Source of the DNA: Chromobacterium subtsugae
GTDB lineage: Bacteria; Pseudomonadota; Gammaproteobacteria; Burkholderiales; Chromobacteriaceae
Reading direction: 5' to 3'
Assembly: GCF_001676875.1 (NCBI RefSeq)
Contig: NZ_JYKA01000011.1
Location: 62,001-126,000 of the forward strand
DNA: 64,000 nucleotides
The notes beneath the pieces were generated by a model that made no database searches, was not told the origin of the DNA, and worked only from the letters and a program-made list of their open reading frames with translations. Within the stretch, counting starts at the first letter, position 1. Each line of letters opens with the position of its first letter. Positions 1-7,943 of this stretch are shown here, piece by piece. The translations under genes and the position numbers were made by a program.

Positions 1-165
1 GCCCGCCTGGTGATGCTGCCGCACGAGCCGCATTGGTACGCGGCGCGCGAATCGAACGAGCAACTGGTGTACGAGATGCTGAGCTGGTTCGACAAGTACG
101 TGAAGAACGCGCCGCCGCGCGCGGCCAAAACCGCGCAAAGCCAGCCGGCGCCGGCCCAGCCGTAA
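1..165 (+). CDS. C-terminal end of an S9-family (prolyl oligopeptidase-like) peptidase, cut by the window edge
   Basis: Only the last 54 codons are present; the gene begins outside the window. The reading frame contains LPHEPHWYAARESN followed by a WFDKYV segment. That is the usual end of the alpha/beta-hydrolase domain of S9 peptidases, where the catalytic His lies in an E-x-H context and is followed by N, then WFD.Y a short way before the C terminus. The tail after this (APPRAAKTAQSQPAPAQP) is Pro/Ala-rich and looks unstructured. A strong terminator follows 20 bases later. The family call rests on this short stretch alone, so the exact subfamily (glutamyl- or dipeptidyl-type) cannot be given. 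Confidence 0.6.
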   Translation, partial: ARLVMLPHEPHWYAARESNEQLVYEMLSWFDKYVKNAPPRAAKTAQSQPAPAQP

Positions 166-185
166 GCGCGCCGGTCCAGCAAAGC

Positions 186-211
186 AAACGCCCCGCAATG
201 CGGGGCGTTTT
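186..211. terminator. Bidirectional rho-independent terminator
   Basis: An 11-bp perfect stem (AAACGCCCCGC / GCGGGGCGTTT) closes a three-base AAT loop and carries a T run on the plus strand and an A run on the other side. It sits between the convergent S9 peptidase (plus) and DUF817 gene (minus), so it can stop both transcripts. Confidence 0.85.
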
Positions 212-222
212 CGCATCCGGGG

Positions 223-1089
223 TCAAGCCGGCACGTTGATGCGGCGCCGGACATGCTGCAGATGGGCGATGATGGTGAAGCTCATGATCACCAGCAGCGA
301 CCAAGCGCTCCACTTGCCGACGTGGACGATCGACCAGGCGCCCAGCTGATGAGGGTAACGCCACACGCCGTAGAAGGTGCCGATGTTTTCCGCCAGCCAG
401 ATGAAAAAGCCGATCAGCACGAAAGCCAGCAGCAGCGGCATGCGGCGCTCCCGATCCAGCGGCTGGAAAATCACGGTGGCGCGCGCGTATAAACCCAAGG
501 CGCAGGCGGCGATATACCAGCGATAGTCGCCGATATAGTGGTGGGAGAAGAAATTGGCGTAGATCAGCGCCGCCACCATCGCCGCCATCCAGTACGGGGG
601 GTGGTGCTCCACCCGCAATTTCAACAAGCGCCAAGCCTGGATGATGTAGCTGCCGACCGCCGCGTACATGAAACCGGAAAACAGCGGCACGCCGAACAAC
701 TTGCTGTAGGCTAAATCCGGATAACTCCAGGACTGAATGCCGCTTGAGGTCTTGAACGCCTCCAGCGCGAAGCCCAGCAGATGGAACAAGGTGATCGCCT
801 TCAGTTCGTCCAGGCTCTCCAGTCCGGTCCACAACATCCACCCCTGGATCGCCAGCGCGATCAACAACAGCAGGTCATAACGCGGCACGCCCAACCAGCC
901 GCCGCGCGGCGTCAGGAATATCGCGGCGAAAAACAGGCCGGCGAATAGGCAGGCCCGCATTTCCTTCAGTCCGAAAAACCAGAACTCGCGGACCGACAGC
1001 CGCCAACCACCCAATCCGCCGCCGCCGCGCGACAACAAATACGCGTCCAAGTCTCGCAAATGACGCCGCCCCGCCGCTTCTACCCGCAT
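223..1089 (-). CDS. DUF817 family integral membrane protein
   Basis: A 288-residue, very hydrophobic protein matching the uncharacterised DUF817 family. The N-terminal REFWFFGLKEMRACLFAGLFF segment is the typical family start, and many Trp/Tyr-rich membrane spans follow to the C terminus (about eight predicted by eye). The ATG at 1089 has AAAGGCGGAG just upstream, which supports this start. It stands alone on the minus strand between a bidirectional terminator and the rsgA-like gene. No catalytic motif is apparent; function unknown. Confidence 0.8.
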   Translation of the reverse strand: MRVEAAGRRHLRDLDAYLLSRGGGGLGGWRLSVREFWFFGLKEMRACLFAGLFFAAIFLTPRGGWLGVPRYDLLLLIALAIQGWMLWTGLESLDELKAITLFHLLGFALEAFKTSSGIQSWSYPDLAYSKLFGVPLFSGFMYAAVGSYIIQAWRLLKLRVEHHPPYWMAAMVAALIYANFFSHHYIGDYRWYIAACALGLYARATVIFQPLDRERRMPLLLAFVLIGFFIWLAENIGTFYGVWRYPHQLGAWSIVHVGKWSAWSLLVIMSFTIIAHLQHVRRRINVPA

Positions 1090-1188
1090 TCACTCCGCCT
1101 TTCACGCCGGGGCAGCGGCCAACCAGCTACCCGTCTCAAAGAGAAACGGCCATTTTCAAGACTCCCTCCGGCGTTTGCAATACTCGCC

Positions 1189-2214
1189 TCAGCCCCGCCG
1201 CGCCGCCTTGTTGCGCACCTTCCACTCCCGCCGCTGCTGCTGGCGCTGCAGCGCGGTCTGCTCGTGACGCTCCAGCTCGCGCCTCAGCTTGTGGTAGTTG
1301 CGCAGCCGGTCTCCCGCTACGCCCTCCCTCACCGCGCAGCCTGGCTCCTCGCGGTGAGTGCAATCGCGGAACTGGCAGCGGCCGGCCAATTCCTCGATAT
1401 CCGCGAAGCTGCCGGCCAAAGCGCCGGCGTCGGGCGGCGCTTGCAGGGTGCGCACGCCAGGCGTGTCGATGATGCAAGCGCCGTCCGGGCATTTCAGCAG
1501 CGTGCGCGCCGTGGTGGTATGGCGGCCGCGGCTGTCATCCGCCCTCACGCCGCCCACCGCCTGCGTCTCCTCGCCCAATAGCGTATTGCTGAGCGTGGAC
1601 TTGCCGGCGCCGGACGAGCCCAGCAGCACCAGCGTCTGGCCCATGCCCAGCCACGGCCGCAAAGCGTCGCGGCAGGCCGGATCGGTGCCGTTCAACAACA
1701 GGATGGGCGGCAACGGCCGCAGCCGCTGCTCCAGCTCGGCCAGCCTGGCTTCGGCGTCCGGGCACAAGTCCGCCTTGCTCAATACCACCACCGGCGCCAC
1801 GCCCGCCGCCGCGGCCAGCCCCAGGTAGCGCTCCAGCCGACGCGGGTTGTAATCGCCGTCCAGCCCCATCACCAGCAAGGCGGTATCGACATTGCTGGCG
1901 TAGGCCTGGCGCGCGCCTTCGTCGTTGACGCGGACCAGCTGGTTGAACGGTTCAAGGCGCTCAAGCAAGCGCCAGGGCTCATGCTCCCGCGGCTGGCACA
2001 GCGTCCAATCGCCCACCGCCAACTCGGCGTGAACGCCGGGCAAGGCATGCGCCTGCCGTTCCTCTTCGCCATCGTGCACCCATGCGCAGTCGCGCTGCAC
2101 CCGGCATACGCGCACCAGTTGCCAGTCGTCATCGCCGGCCATGGCCAGCGCTTGTTGCAGCAATGCCGGCGTCAGGCCGATGGCGGCCAGACGCGGAAAA
2201 TCGAAATTCAGCAT
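1189..2214 (-). CDS. rsgA: RsgA/YjeQ-like circularly permuted GTPase
   Basis: 341 residues. An N-terminal OB-fold-like region (about 35-95) precedes a circularly permuted GTPase domain in which G4 (VVLSKADL, about 145) comes before G1 (GSSGAGKST, about 200) and G3 (DTPGVR, about 250). A C-terminal zinc-binding segment has Cys-x4-Cys-x-His-x5-Cys (CQFRDCTHREEPGC). The family helps late maturation of the 30S ribosomal subunit. The tail is basic (RREWKVRNKAARRG). GGAG lies five bases before the ATG. The N-terminal region looks unlike the shorter RsgA typical of betaproteobacteria, so this may be a second paralogue rather than the main rsgA; that cannot be settled from this window. Confidence 0.85.
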   Translation of the reverse strand: MLNFDFPRLAAIGLTPALLQQALAMAGDDDWQLVRVCRVQRDCAWVHDGEEERQAHALPGVHAELAVGDWTLCQPREHEPWRLLERLEPFNQLVRVNDEGARQAYASNVDTALLVMGLDGDYNPRRLERYLGLAAAAGVAPVVVLSKADLCPDAEARLAELEQRLRPLPPILLLNGTDPACRDALRPWLGMGQTLVLLGSSGAGKSTLSNTLLGEETQAVGGVRADDSRGRHTTTARTLLKCPDGACIIDTPGVRTLQAPPDAGALAGSFADIEELAGRCQFRDCTHREEPGCAVREGVAGDRLRNYHKLRRELERHEQTALQRQQQRREWKVRNKAARRG

Positions 2215-2545
2215 GAAAACTCCAGTGAACGCTCTCCCGCCGATGCCGCATGCGCAGCCCGCGGCTCAGTCAAGCATTCGAAAATGGATAGGGAATCGCG
2301 CCTGATGGACAGGCAGAGTCATCGCGCGGGGTCGATGTTTAGGGAAATGCCGGGGAACGGCCGCCGAGCGGCGCCGCTTAAAACAGAGAAACTATCGAAA
2401 AATGAAACGACCGGGGCGACGGTTCAGCCGGCATGCCCTTGAAATTGAATATCGCGGCTCATTGGAATCTCCTTCACGCTGTCGGATGGGAAAGCGCATT
2501 ATGCCAATGAGGCATGCCATTCGCAAGCCAACCCTCGCCATCCGG
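2215..2545. other. Intergenic region of 331 bases with one possible minus-strand short transcript
   Basis: Lies between the RsgA-like gene and the end of the Ntn-hydrolase gene. The only structure I can support is a minus-strand sigma70-like promoter and ribosome binding site followed by a 12-codon frame (separate entry). The stretch 2215-2420 shows no convincing gene, hairpin with T run, or repeat. Confidence 0.6.
2424..2462 (-). CDS. Possible 12-residue leader-type peptide
   Basis: ATG at 2462 opens the frame MSRDIQFQGHAG and then stops. It is preceded by a good ribosome binding site (AAGGAGATTCC). Further upstream on the same strand is TTGCGA, 17 bases, then CATAAT, which fits a sigma70 promoter. 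No downstream gene in the same direction lies close by: the next minus-strand gene is the RsgA-like gene 210 bases on. It could be a leader peptide, the surviving 5' end of a lost gene, or chance. Confidence 0.3.
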   Translation of the reverse strand: MSRDIQFQGHAG

Positions 2546-3394
2546 CTACGGCAGCAGCGTGCGCGCCGGCTGCGACCAGAATGCCGCATCCAGCGCATAG
2601 TCCCGCTCGCGCTCCGGCTCGCCGGGATTAGCCAGCACCAGGTGCAGCCTGGGCGCGCCCGCCGCCGGCAACGCCAGCTGCCATCCGGCCAGCGTGTGTT
2701 CGCGGCCAGCGCGCCACAGACTGTTGTCCGGGCCGTCATGGCGGTCCCGGCTCAGCTGTTCGAATTCAGCCAGCGTGTGCGCCGGATTCTGATCCAGCAA
2801 TAGTCGAACGCGCGCCAACCGCGCCTGGCTGCTGGGACCGATCTTCTGTTCCCCGTCCAGCAAGGACGTGTCGAAATAATGATTGGTGTGCGCCAGGGTG
2901 CCGTTTTGCTGCCGGGTGACGCGGTAACGGCCATGCTGGCCGATTTCCACCTGCATCAGGCCGCCGGCGTCGGCCAGCAACAGGAACACCGGCCGAACCT
3001 GGGAGAACAGCTGATCGGCGGCGGCGGCCACTTCGTCCAGCGAGCCGTAATCGCGCAGCAGCCGCGTCAGAACGCCATGGCGCGAGCTATCCTGCCGCAA
3101 CGCCCGCGGCAGGCTGCTGGCCTCGGCCCCGACCACCGCCAGCCCCTTCTCGTTGACCCCGGCCTTGATTCCCGGCTCGCTGCCCGTATCGGCGTACAAG
3201 CCCAGGTAGGCATGGCCATGCGCCGGATGATGCAGCCGCAGCGACTGGACATGGTCCGGCCGCCAGTCGCGGTTCTTGGCCAGCAGCGTCCCATCCGCGC
3301 TGGCCGCGCCCGCCGCTCCCCACAGGGTGCAGGCTGCAGCCGGCCCGCCAAGCCACGCCATCCACAAGACCAACGCCAACCGCGCCATCCGCAT
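2546..3394 (-). CDS. Secreted C45/choloylglycine-type Ntn hydrolase
   Basis: 282 residues. The start at 3394 has GGGAG at the right spacing and yields a clean signal peptide (MRMARLALVLWMAWLGGPAAA). The first residue after the likely cleavage site is Cys in ACTLWGAAG, and then come the family markers LAKNRDW and a GVNEKGLAVVG-like stretch. In the C45 acyltransferase and choloylglycine hydrolase families an N-terminal Cys exposed by processing is the nucleophile. Signal peptidase cleavage directly before Cys would create it. Expected location is the periplasm. Substrate is unknown; amide bonds of bile-salt, penicillin or acyl-homoserine-lactone type are known for relatives. It is a single-gene unit. 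Confidence 0.72.
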   Translation of the reverse strand: MRMARLALVLWMAWLGGPAAACTLWGAAGAASADGTLLAKNRDWRPDHVQSLRLHHPAHGHAYLGLYADTGSEPGIKAGVNEKGLAVVGAEASSLPRALRQDSSRHGVLTRLLRDYGSLDEVAAAADQLFSQVRPVFLLLADAGGLMQVEIGQHGRYRVTRQQNGTLAHTNHYFDTSLLDGEQKIGPSSQARLARVRLLLDQNPAHTLAEFEQLSRDRHDGPDNSLWRAGREHTLAGWQLALPAAGAPRLHLVLANPGEPERERDYALDAAFWSQPARTLLP

Positions 3395-3554
3395 GCTCCG
3401 CTCCCAAGGCCCCCCGTGGCCTGTCGCAGGCGCAAACGGGCATTTATGGCCAACATAAACAATACAAATTCTACCCAACGACGACAATCCCCATTGCGTT
3501 AGCATAAGTGTATGTCAGACTGACTGCTCGGCTTCCTTCAACCTGCGACGCGCC

Positions 3555-3974
3555 ATGCGCTTACTTACGCGATGGCCCATCCGCCCGAAACTGCGCGGCC
3601 AAAGCCCAATTGCTCCAATGCGACGATTATTGAACGAATTCCTTCCCGCCGGCCGCATAAACCGCACCGGTTTTCTATGGCGGCACGCCATCGTTCTGCC
3701 GCCGGCCTTGTGGCTGGCCCGCCAGGCGGATAGCCTGGCCTGCTCCGCCGGTACGCTGGCCTCGGCGCTGCTGCTGTTATTCCTGATCAGCGCCTGGACA
3801 AGAAGGCTGCACGATCTGGACCGCTCCGGCTGGCGCTTGCTGTTGGCCGCGCTGCCCCTGTTCGGCCCCATCATCCTGATCGCAACCTGCCTGCGTCCCG
3901 GGCGCGCCATCGCCAACCGCTACGGTTCGGCCCCGGGATTGCGCGAAGACTACACCACCGTTCAAGCCTCATGA
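3555..3974 (+). CDS. DUF805 family small membrane protein
   Basis: 139 residues. The central RRLHDLDRSGWRLLLAALP stretch is the hallmark of DUF805, with hydrophobic segments on both sides (about 50-75 and 90-115). It is the first gene of a plus-strand operon: its TGA overlaps the ATG of the FAD-oxidase/methyltransferase fusion by four bases (ATGA). Neither the ATG at 3555 nor the one at 3618, which would give a shorter protein starting MRRLLNEFL, has a strong ribosome binding site, so the start is uncertain. The family has no assigned biochemical role. Confidence 0.75.
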   Translation: MRLLTRWPIRPKLRGQSPIAPMRRLLNEFLPAGRINRTGFLWRHAIVLPPALWLARQADSLACSAGTLASALLLLFLISAWTRRLHDLDRSGWRLLLAALPLFGPIILIATCLRPGRAIANRYGSAPGLREDYTTVQAS

Positions 3975-6229
3975 GCCATCACCACATCGTCAACGACGTG
4001 ACGCGCCTGAATCCCGTGCGCGTCATGGCCATCATCGCCCCGGAGTCCGTCGCGGACGTGCAGCAGGCGCTGCGCCGCACCAATGGTCCGGTTTCCATCG
4101 GCGGCGGCCGCTACAGCATGGGCGGGCAAAGCGCCAGCCCGGGCAGCCTGCACTTCGACATGCGCTCGCTGAACCGCATCCTGTCGTTCTCGCCGCACGA
4201 GCAGACGATACGGGTGCAGGCCGGCGTCCGCTGGTGCGACATCCAGCGCTTCATCGACCCGCATGATCTGGCGGTCAAGACCATGCAAACCTACGCCAAC
4301 TTCACCGTGGGCGGCTCGGTCAGCGTCAACTGCCATGGCCGTTACGTGGGTCTGGGGCCGCTGGTGCTCTCCGTGCTCTCGCTGCTGATCGTGCTGCGCG
4401 ACGGCGAAACGGTACGCGCCAGCCGCGACGAGAACGCGGAGCTGTTCTTCGGCGCCATAGGCAGCTATGGCGCCCTGGGCGTGATCGTGGAAATCGAGCT
4501 CAGCCTGACCGCGAACAAGCGGGTGAAGCGCCAGCACAAAGTGATGCCGCTGGCCGACTACTGGACTTATTTCAAGAATGCGGTGCGCGACAATCCTCAA
4601 GCCGTCTTTCACAATGCCGACCTCTACGCGCCGCGCTACGGCACGGTTCGGGCGACCAGCTGGATGGAAACCGACGAGCCGGCGACCACGCCCGACCGGC
4701 TGTCCCCGCTGAAGAAGTCCTACCCGCTGCACCAGTACGTGCTATGGGCCATCTCGGAAACGCCCTTCGGCAAGGAAAGGCGCGAAAAGCTGCTGGACCC
4801 ACTGTTGTACTGGCGGAAAAAAGTGCATTGGCGGAATTTCGAGGCCGGCTACGATGTGGCCGAGCTGGAGCCGCCATCCCGCCAGCACCGCACCTATGTG
4901 CTGCAGGAGTATTTCGTGCCCGTCGCGCAGCTTGAGGCTTTCGTGGCGCGCATGGGGGAGATTTTGCGCCGCCATCGGGTCAATGCGCTGAACATCTCCA
5001 TCCGGCATGCGATGCCGGACCCTGACACATTGCTGGGCTGGGCGCCGGTGGAGACGTTCGCCTTCGTGCTGTATTACAAGCAGCGCACGCGGGAAAACGC
5101 CAGGAGCCGGGTCGCCGTCTGGACCCGCGAGCTGATCGACGCCGTGACCGCGGTCGGCGGCAAGTACTATCTGCCCTACCAGCCGCATGCCACCCACGCG
5201 CAATTCCACCGCGCCTATCCGCGTGCCGAGCAGTTGTTCGAGCTGAAAAAGCGCCTGGATCCGGACTTCCGCTTCACCAATGCCTTATGGGACAAGTACT
5301 ACCAAGCCTGGCTCGCGCGCGGACAAGCCGCGCCCCTTCCCGCCCCGGCGTCCGAATTCCATCAGGTGTTTGACGATGTCGGCCTTTCCGACGCGTTCTA
5401 CCGCTTCCTGCAAACGGTGTTCCGCATCGCCCCGGAGGACAGACTGCACCAGCTGATCCGCGAGGCCTGCCGGCATTGCGGCGATGAAGAAAGCGTTTAC
5501 CGCTACCTCCAGCAACGCTTCGCCGGCATTCGCCCCGCGCTGGCCGATCTGCGCTATGCCGTGCCGTCGCTGTTGCGGCAAAAGCGGGAAATGACCCGGC
5601 AGACCCTGGCCTTGCTGAATGGCCGGCGCCGCTTCGACGGCTACGCCGAAATCGGCTCCAAAGGGCGTTATTACCGGGGCTTGGCCGCGGCGCTGGACAT
5701 CCGCGGACCGCGCTTCTTCATCGATGAGCATGCGCAAACCTTCTCGCCGGCCGACATCCTGGAACGCGGCCAATTCAAGCGCCTGCCCCGGCACCTGCCG
5801 CTGAACGACTACGCGCCCATCTGCCCAAACGCCATCCCCGACGCCAGTCTGGACCTGCTGGTCTGCTATGTCGGCTTGCATCACATGACGCCGGACACCC
5901 TGACGGCCTTTCTGGCCTCTGCCGCGCGCGCGTTGCGCCCCGACGGGCTGTTCATCGTGCGCGACCATGATGTCTGCGACGACAGCATGCGGGCGCTGGT
6001 TTCGCTGGCGCACACGGTTTTCAACGCCAGCCTGGGCGAAAGCTGGGAAACCAACCAACGCGAGCTGCGGTATTTCGCGCCGGTCGCGCACTGGTCGCGC
6101 TGCCTGCGGACAGCGGGCTTCGAGGACAGCGGCCAGCGGCTGCTGCAAGCCAACGACCCGACGGCCAATACCCTGCTGTGCTTTGTCCGCCTCCCGGCGG
6201 CGGACGCCGCGGCAAGGAGCGCATCGTGA
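3971..6229 (+). CDS. FAD-linked oxidase fused to a SAM-dependent methyltransferase
   Basis: 752 residues with two recognisable enzyme modules. Residues about 10-180 form a PCMH-type FAD-binding domain (SIGGGRYSMGGQ, VSVNCHGR, IGSYGALGVIVEIE). Residues to about 445 resemble the C-terminal half of sugar-lactone oxidases and end KRLDPDFRFTNALWDKYY. After a linker, residues about 545-740 form a class I methyltransferase-like domain (YAEIGSKGRYYRG, then ASLDLLVCYVGLHHM and ALRPDGLFIVRDHDV). It overlaps the upstream DUF805 gene by ATGA and the downstream exported-protein gene by GTGA, so the three are translationally coupled. Substrate and pathway are unknown. The oxidase module may use a membrane or lipid-linked substrate, because its partners are a membrane protein and an exported protein; that is inference. 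Confidence 0.8.
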   Translation: MSHHHIVNDVTRLNPVRVMAIIAPESVADVQQALRRTNGPVSIGGGRYSMGGQSASPGSLHFDMRSLNRILSFSPHEQTIRVQAGVRWCDIQRFIDPHDLAVKTMQTYANFTVGGSVSVNCHGRYVGLGPLVLSVLSLLIVLRDGETVRASRDENAELFFGAIGSYGALGVIVEIELSLTANKRVKRQHKVMPLADYWTYFKNAVRDNPQAVFHNADLYAPRYGTVRATSWMETDEPATTPDRLSPLKKSYPLHQYVLWAISETPFGKERREKLLDPLLYWRKKVHWRNFEAGYDVAELEPPSRQHRTYVLQEYFVPVAQLEAFVARMGEILRRHRVNALNISIRHAMPDPDTLLGWAPVETFAFVLYYKQRTRENARSRVAVWTRELIDAVTAVGGKYYLPYQPHATHAQFHRAYPRAEQLFELKKRLDPDFRFTNALWDKYYQAWLARGQAAPLPAPASEFHQVFDDVGLSDAFYRFLQTVFRIAPEDRLHQLIREACRHCGDEESVYRYLQQRFAGIRPALADLRYAVPSLLRQKREMTRQTLALLNGRRRFDGYAEIGSKGRYYRGLAAALDIRGPRFFIDEHAQTFSPADILERGQFKRLPRHLPLNDYAPICPNAIPDASLDLLVCYVGLHHMTPDTLTAFLASAARALRPDGLFIVRDHDVCDDSMRALVSLAHTVFNASLGESWETNQRELRYFAPVAHWSRCLRTAGFEDSGQRLLQANDPTANTLLCFVRLPAADAAARSAS

Positions 6230-7259
6230 GGCCGCCGCGCCGCTGGCTGGCGCGCGCCGCGTTGACGCTCGTCCTTGCCCTGCCCACCGCAGGAAGCGCC
6301 GCCGCCCCGGCGGAATATCGCCGCCCGCCGGAGCAGACCTACCTCACCTTTCCCGAATGGTATCTGGTGCACAGCCCGGCCGAATATGCCGGCTACCTGC
6401 AAAGCGGCGCGCCTCCCAGCGGCTTTCCCTTATTCGCCCACATCGGCCAGTTCTGGCAAGGCTATGCCGCCATGACCCGCGAAACGGAACGCTATCCGTT
6501 CAACGGCGGCTACCATCTGATGGTGATGGTCATCGGCGCCAGCACCACCATCGAATACGGCATCAAGGGGCTTTACGAACAAACCGTGGGCCGGCTGGCG
6601 GAAGCCAGCCGCGGAACCGGCCCGATGCTGCCCGAAGAGCGCTTCGCCGCGCGCTATGCCCGCGACTACGTCGACTTCATCCGCGTTGACCCCTGGTACC
6701 AGTTCGATTTCTTTTCCCGGCTGCGCCAATTGTGGCAAGGTTCCCTGCCGCTGGACGGAAACCATCCGCTCCGCCGCTGGGAGCGGCGTTACCTGCTGAG
6801 CAGCGAGCTGCTGGCCAAAGGGATTACGGCCAGTTGATCAAGTTGGCGACCCGCACGGTTTACGATGAGGCCAAACCTCAAACCGCCGTCGTCCTGCGCC
6901 ACGCGCCGCCGGCCTCAGCCGATCGCCGCAACTATATCCCGCAAGCCGCTCAAGATGGCCTCACGCCCGCCCTGCTGCCTCGCTATCAAGCCTTCCAAGA
7001 CTATAGCCTGTGGCTAGCGCGAAACGGCGCGGACTTCCAGGAAATCGCCGGCAACCGCGGCGAAATCCTGATCAGCCTGCTGGCGCCTGACGCCTGGCGC
7101 GCGCCTGGCGACGGGCGGCTATTGCTGGAGCAGCCGATATTGACCCAGCCGGGCCGCAAGCGCGCGCTGGTCGCCGTGCCGGTAGGACAATTGGCCGGCC
7201 TGCTGCGCCTGAGCGCCGCGCAAGCCGGAGTCGACCTGGAGCATGTGTACGATTATTGA
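6226..7259 (+). pseudogene. Exported conserved protein, interrupted by a one-base frameshift
   Basis: GTG at 6226, preceded by AAGGAG, starts a signal-peptide protein (RRWLARAALTLVLALPTAGSAAA). Then come PEQTYLTFPEWYLVHSPAEYA and a YHLMVMVIGASTTIEYGIKGLYE stretch. The frame hits a stop at 6835-6837 after LLAKGITAS. The next frame continues without a gap as DYGQLIKLATRTVYDEA and runs to VDLEHVYDY at 7259. Adding one G to the GGG at 6820-6822 gives LLAKGDYGQLIK and one 344-residue protein. So this is either a recent pseudogene or a sequence error. It is the last gene of the DUF805 / oxidase-methyltransferase operon. The product would be periplasmic or membrane-anchored; no function is known to me. 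Confidence 0.8.
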
Positions 7260-7274
7260 GGCCAGGGCCAGGCG

Positions 7275-7733
7275 TCAGGACGGGAATGCGTACTCCAGCA
7301 TCTCGTCGCCGTATTTGTCGACTCGTCCGGTGGCGGTCCAGCCCAGGCGGCGGTAAAAACCGTGGGAGCGCACCGCCGGATCGCTGCTGCAGCCAAGGAA
7401 CAGCCGCTGGTGGCCAGCCTCGCGCAGGCTGGCCATCACCTGCGACAGCAGCGTCCTGCCCGCGCCCATGCCTTCGTAATCGGGCAGCAGGGCCAGCACC
7501 ACCACTTCGCCGCTTGCCGCGTCGCCAAAGCAGTAGCCGATGATGCGGCCGCCAGCCTCGGCCACCACGCTGGGCAGCTCGCCGACGCGCACGCTTTGCG
7601 CCCAGCTCGCGCGCGTGATGCCCAGTTCGTTCAGCCTGGCTTCCGAAATGGCGTTTTCGCGGGTCTGGCCGCGGATGACGACGCAGGCCGGCACGTCGTC
7701 CGGACGCGCGGCGCGATAAAGGATGGGACTCAT
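7275..7733 (-). CDS. GNAT family N-acetyltransferase
   Basis: 152 residues with a GNAT fold: N-terminal YRAARPDDVPACVVIRGQTRE, a central beta strand ending VVLALLPDYEGMGAGRTLLSQV (acetyl-CoA loop, matching Q/R-x2-G-x-G/A), and the C-terminal HGFYRRLGWTATGR motif. These enzymes transfer acetyl from acetyl-CoA to an amine; the substrate cannot be predicted. The ATG at 7733 is preferred because the domain begins at once after it; AAAGAG lies upstream. It converges on the frameshifted exported-protein gene with only 15 bases between them. Confidence 0.88.
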   Translation of the reverse strand: MSPILYRAARPDDVPACVVIRGQTRENAISEARLNELGITRASWAQSVRVGELPSVVAEAGGRIIGYCFGDAASGEVVVLALLPDYEGMGAGRTLLSQVMASLREAGHQRLFLGCSSDPAVRSHGFYRRLGWTATGRVDKYGDEMLEYAFPS

Positions 7734-7943
7734 GTATTTTTTCTCTTTGAAAGAACGATGAATGCTGGGGTCGGACCCGGCCACGTTGAAGAAGGTTCGC
7801 CATAACATACCCGAACCGCGGCGAATATCGACCCCGCCAGTCGCAAAAACAAGCCGCGAGATCCGTTTCCAGTTCCCGCGGCTGTTTTAGGCCAGAGGCC
7901 GCCAGCATGCCTGCGCCCACATTCGAAATGATTTTTTCCCGCG

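Noticed and set aside
6812-6826. Programmed -1 ribosomal frameshift at GCCAAAGGGATT
   Set aside because: The sequence does not form an X-XXY-YYZ slippery site in the zero frame and no downstream stem-loop stands out; a one-base deletion explains it better.
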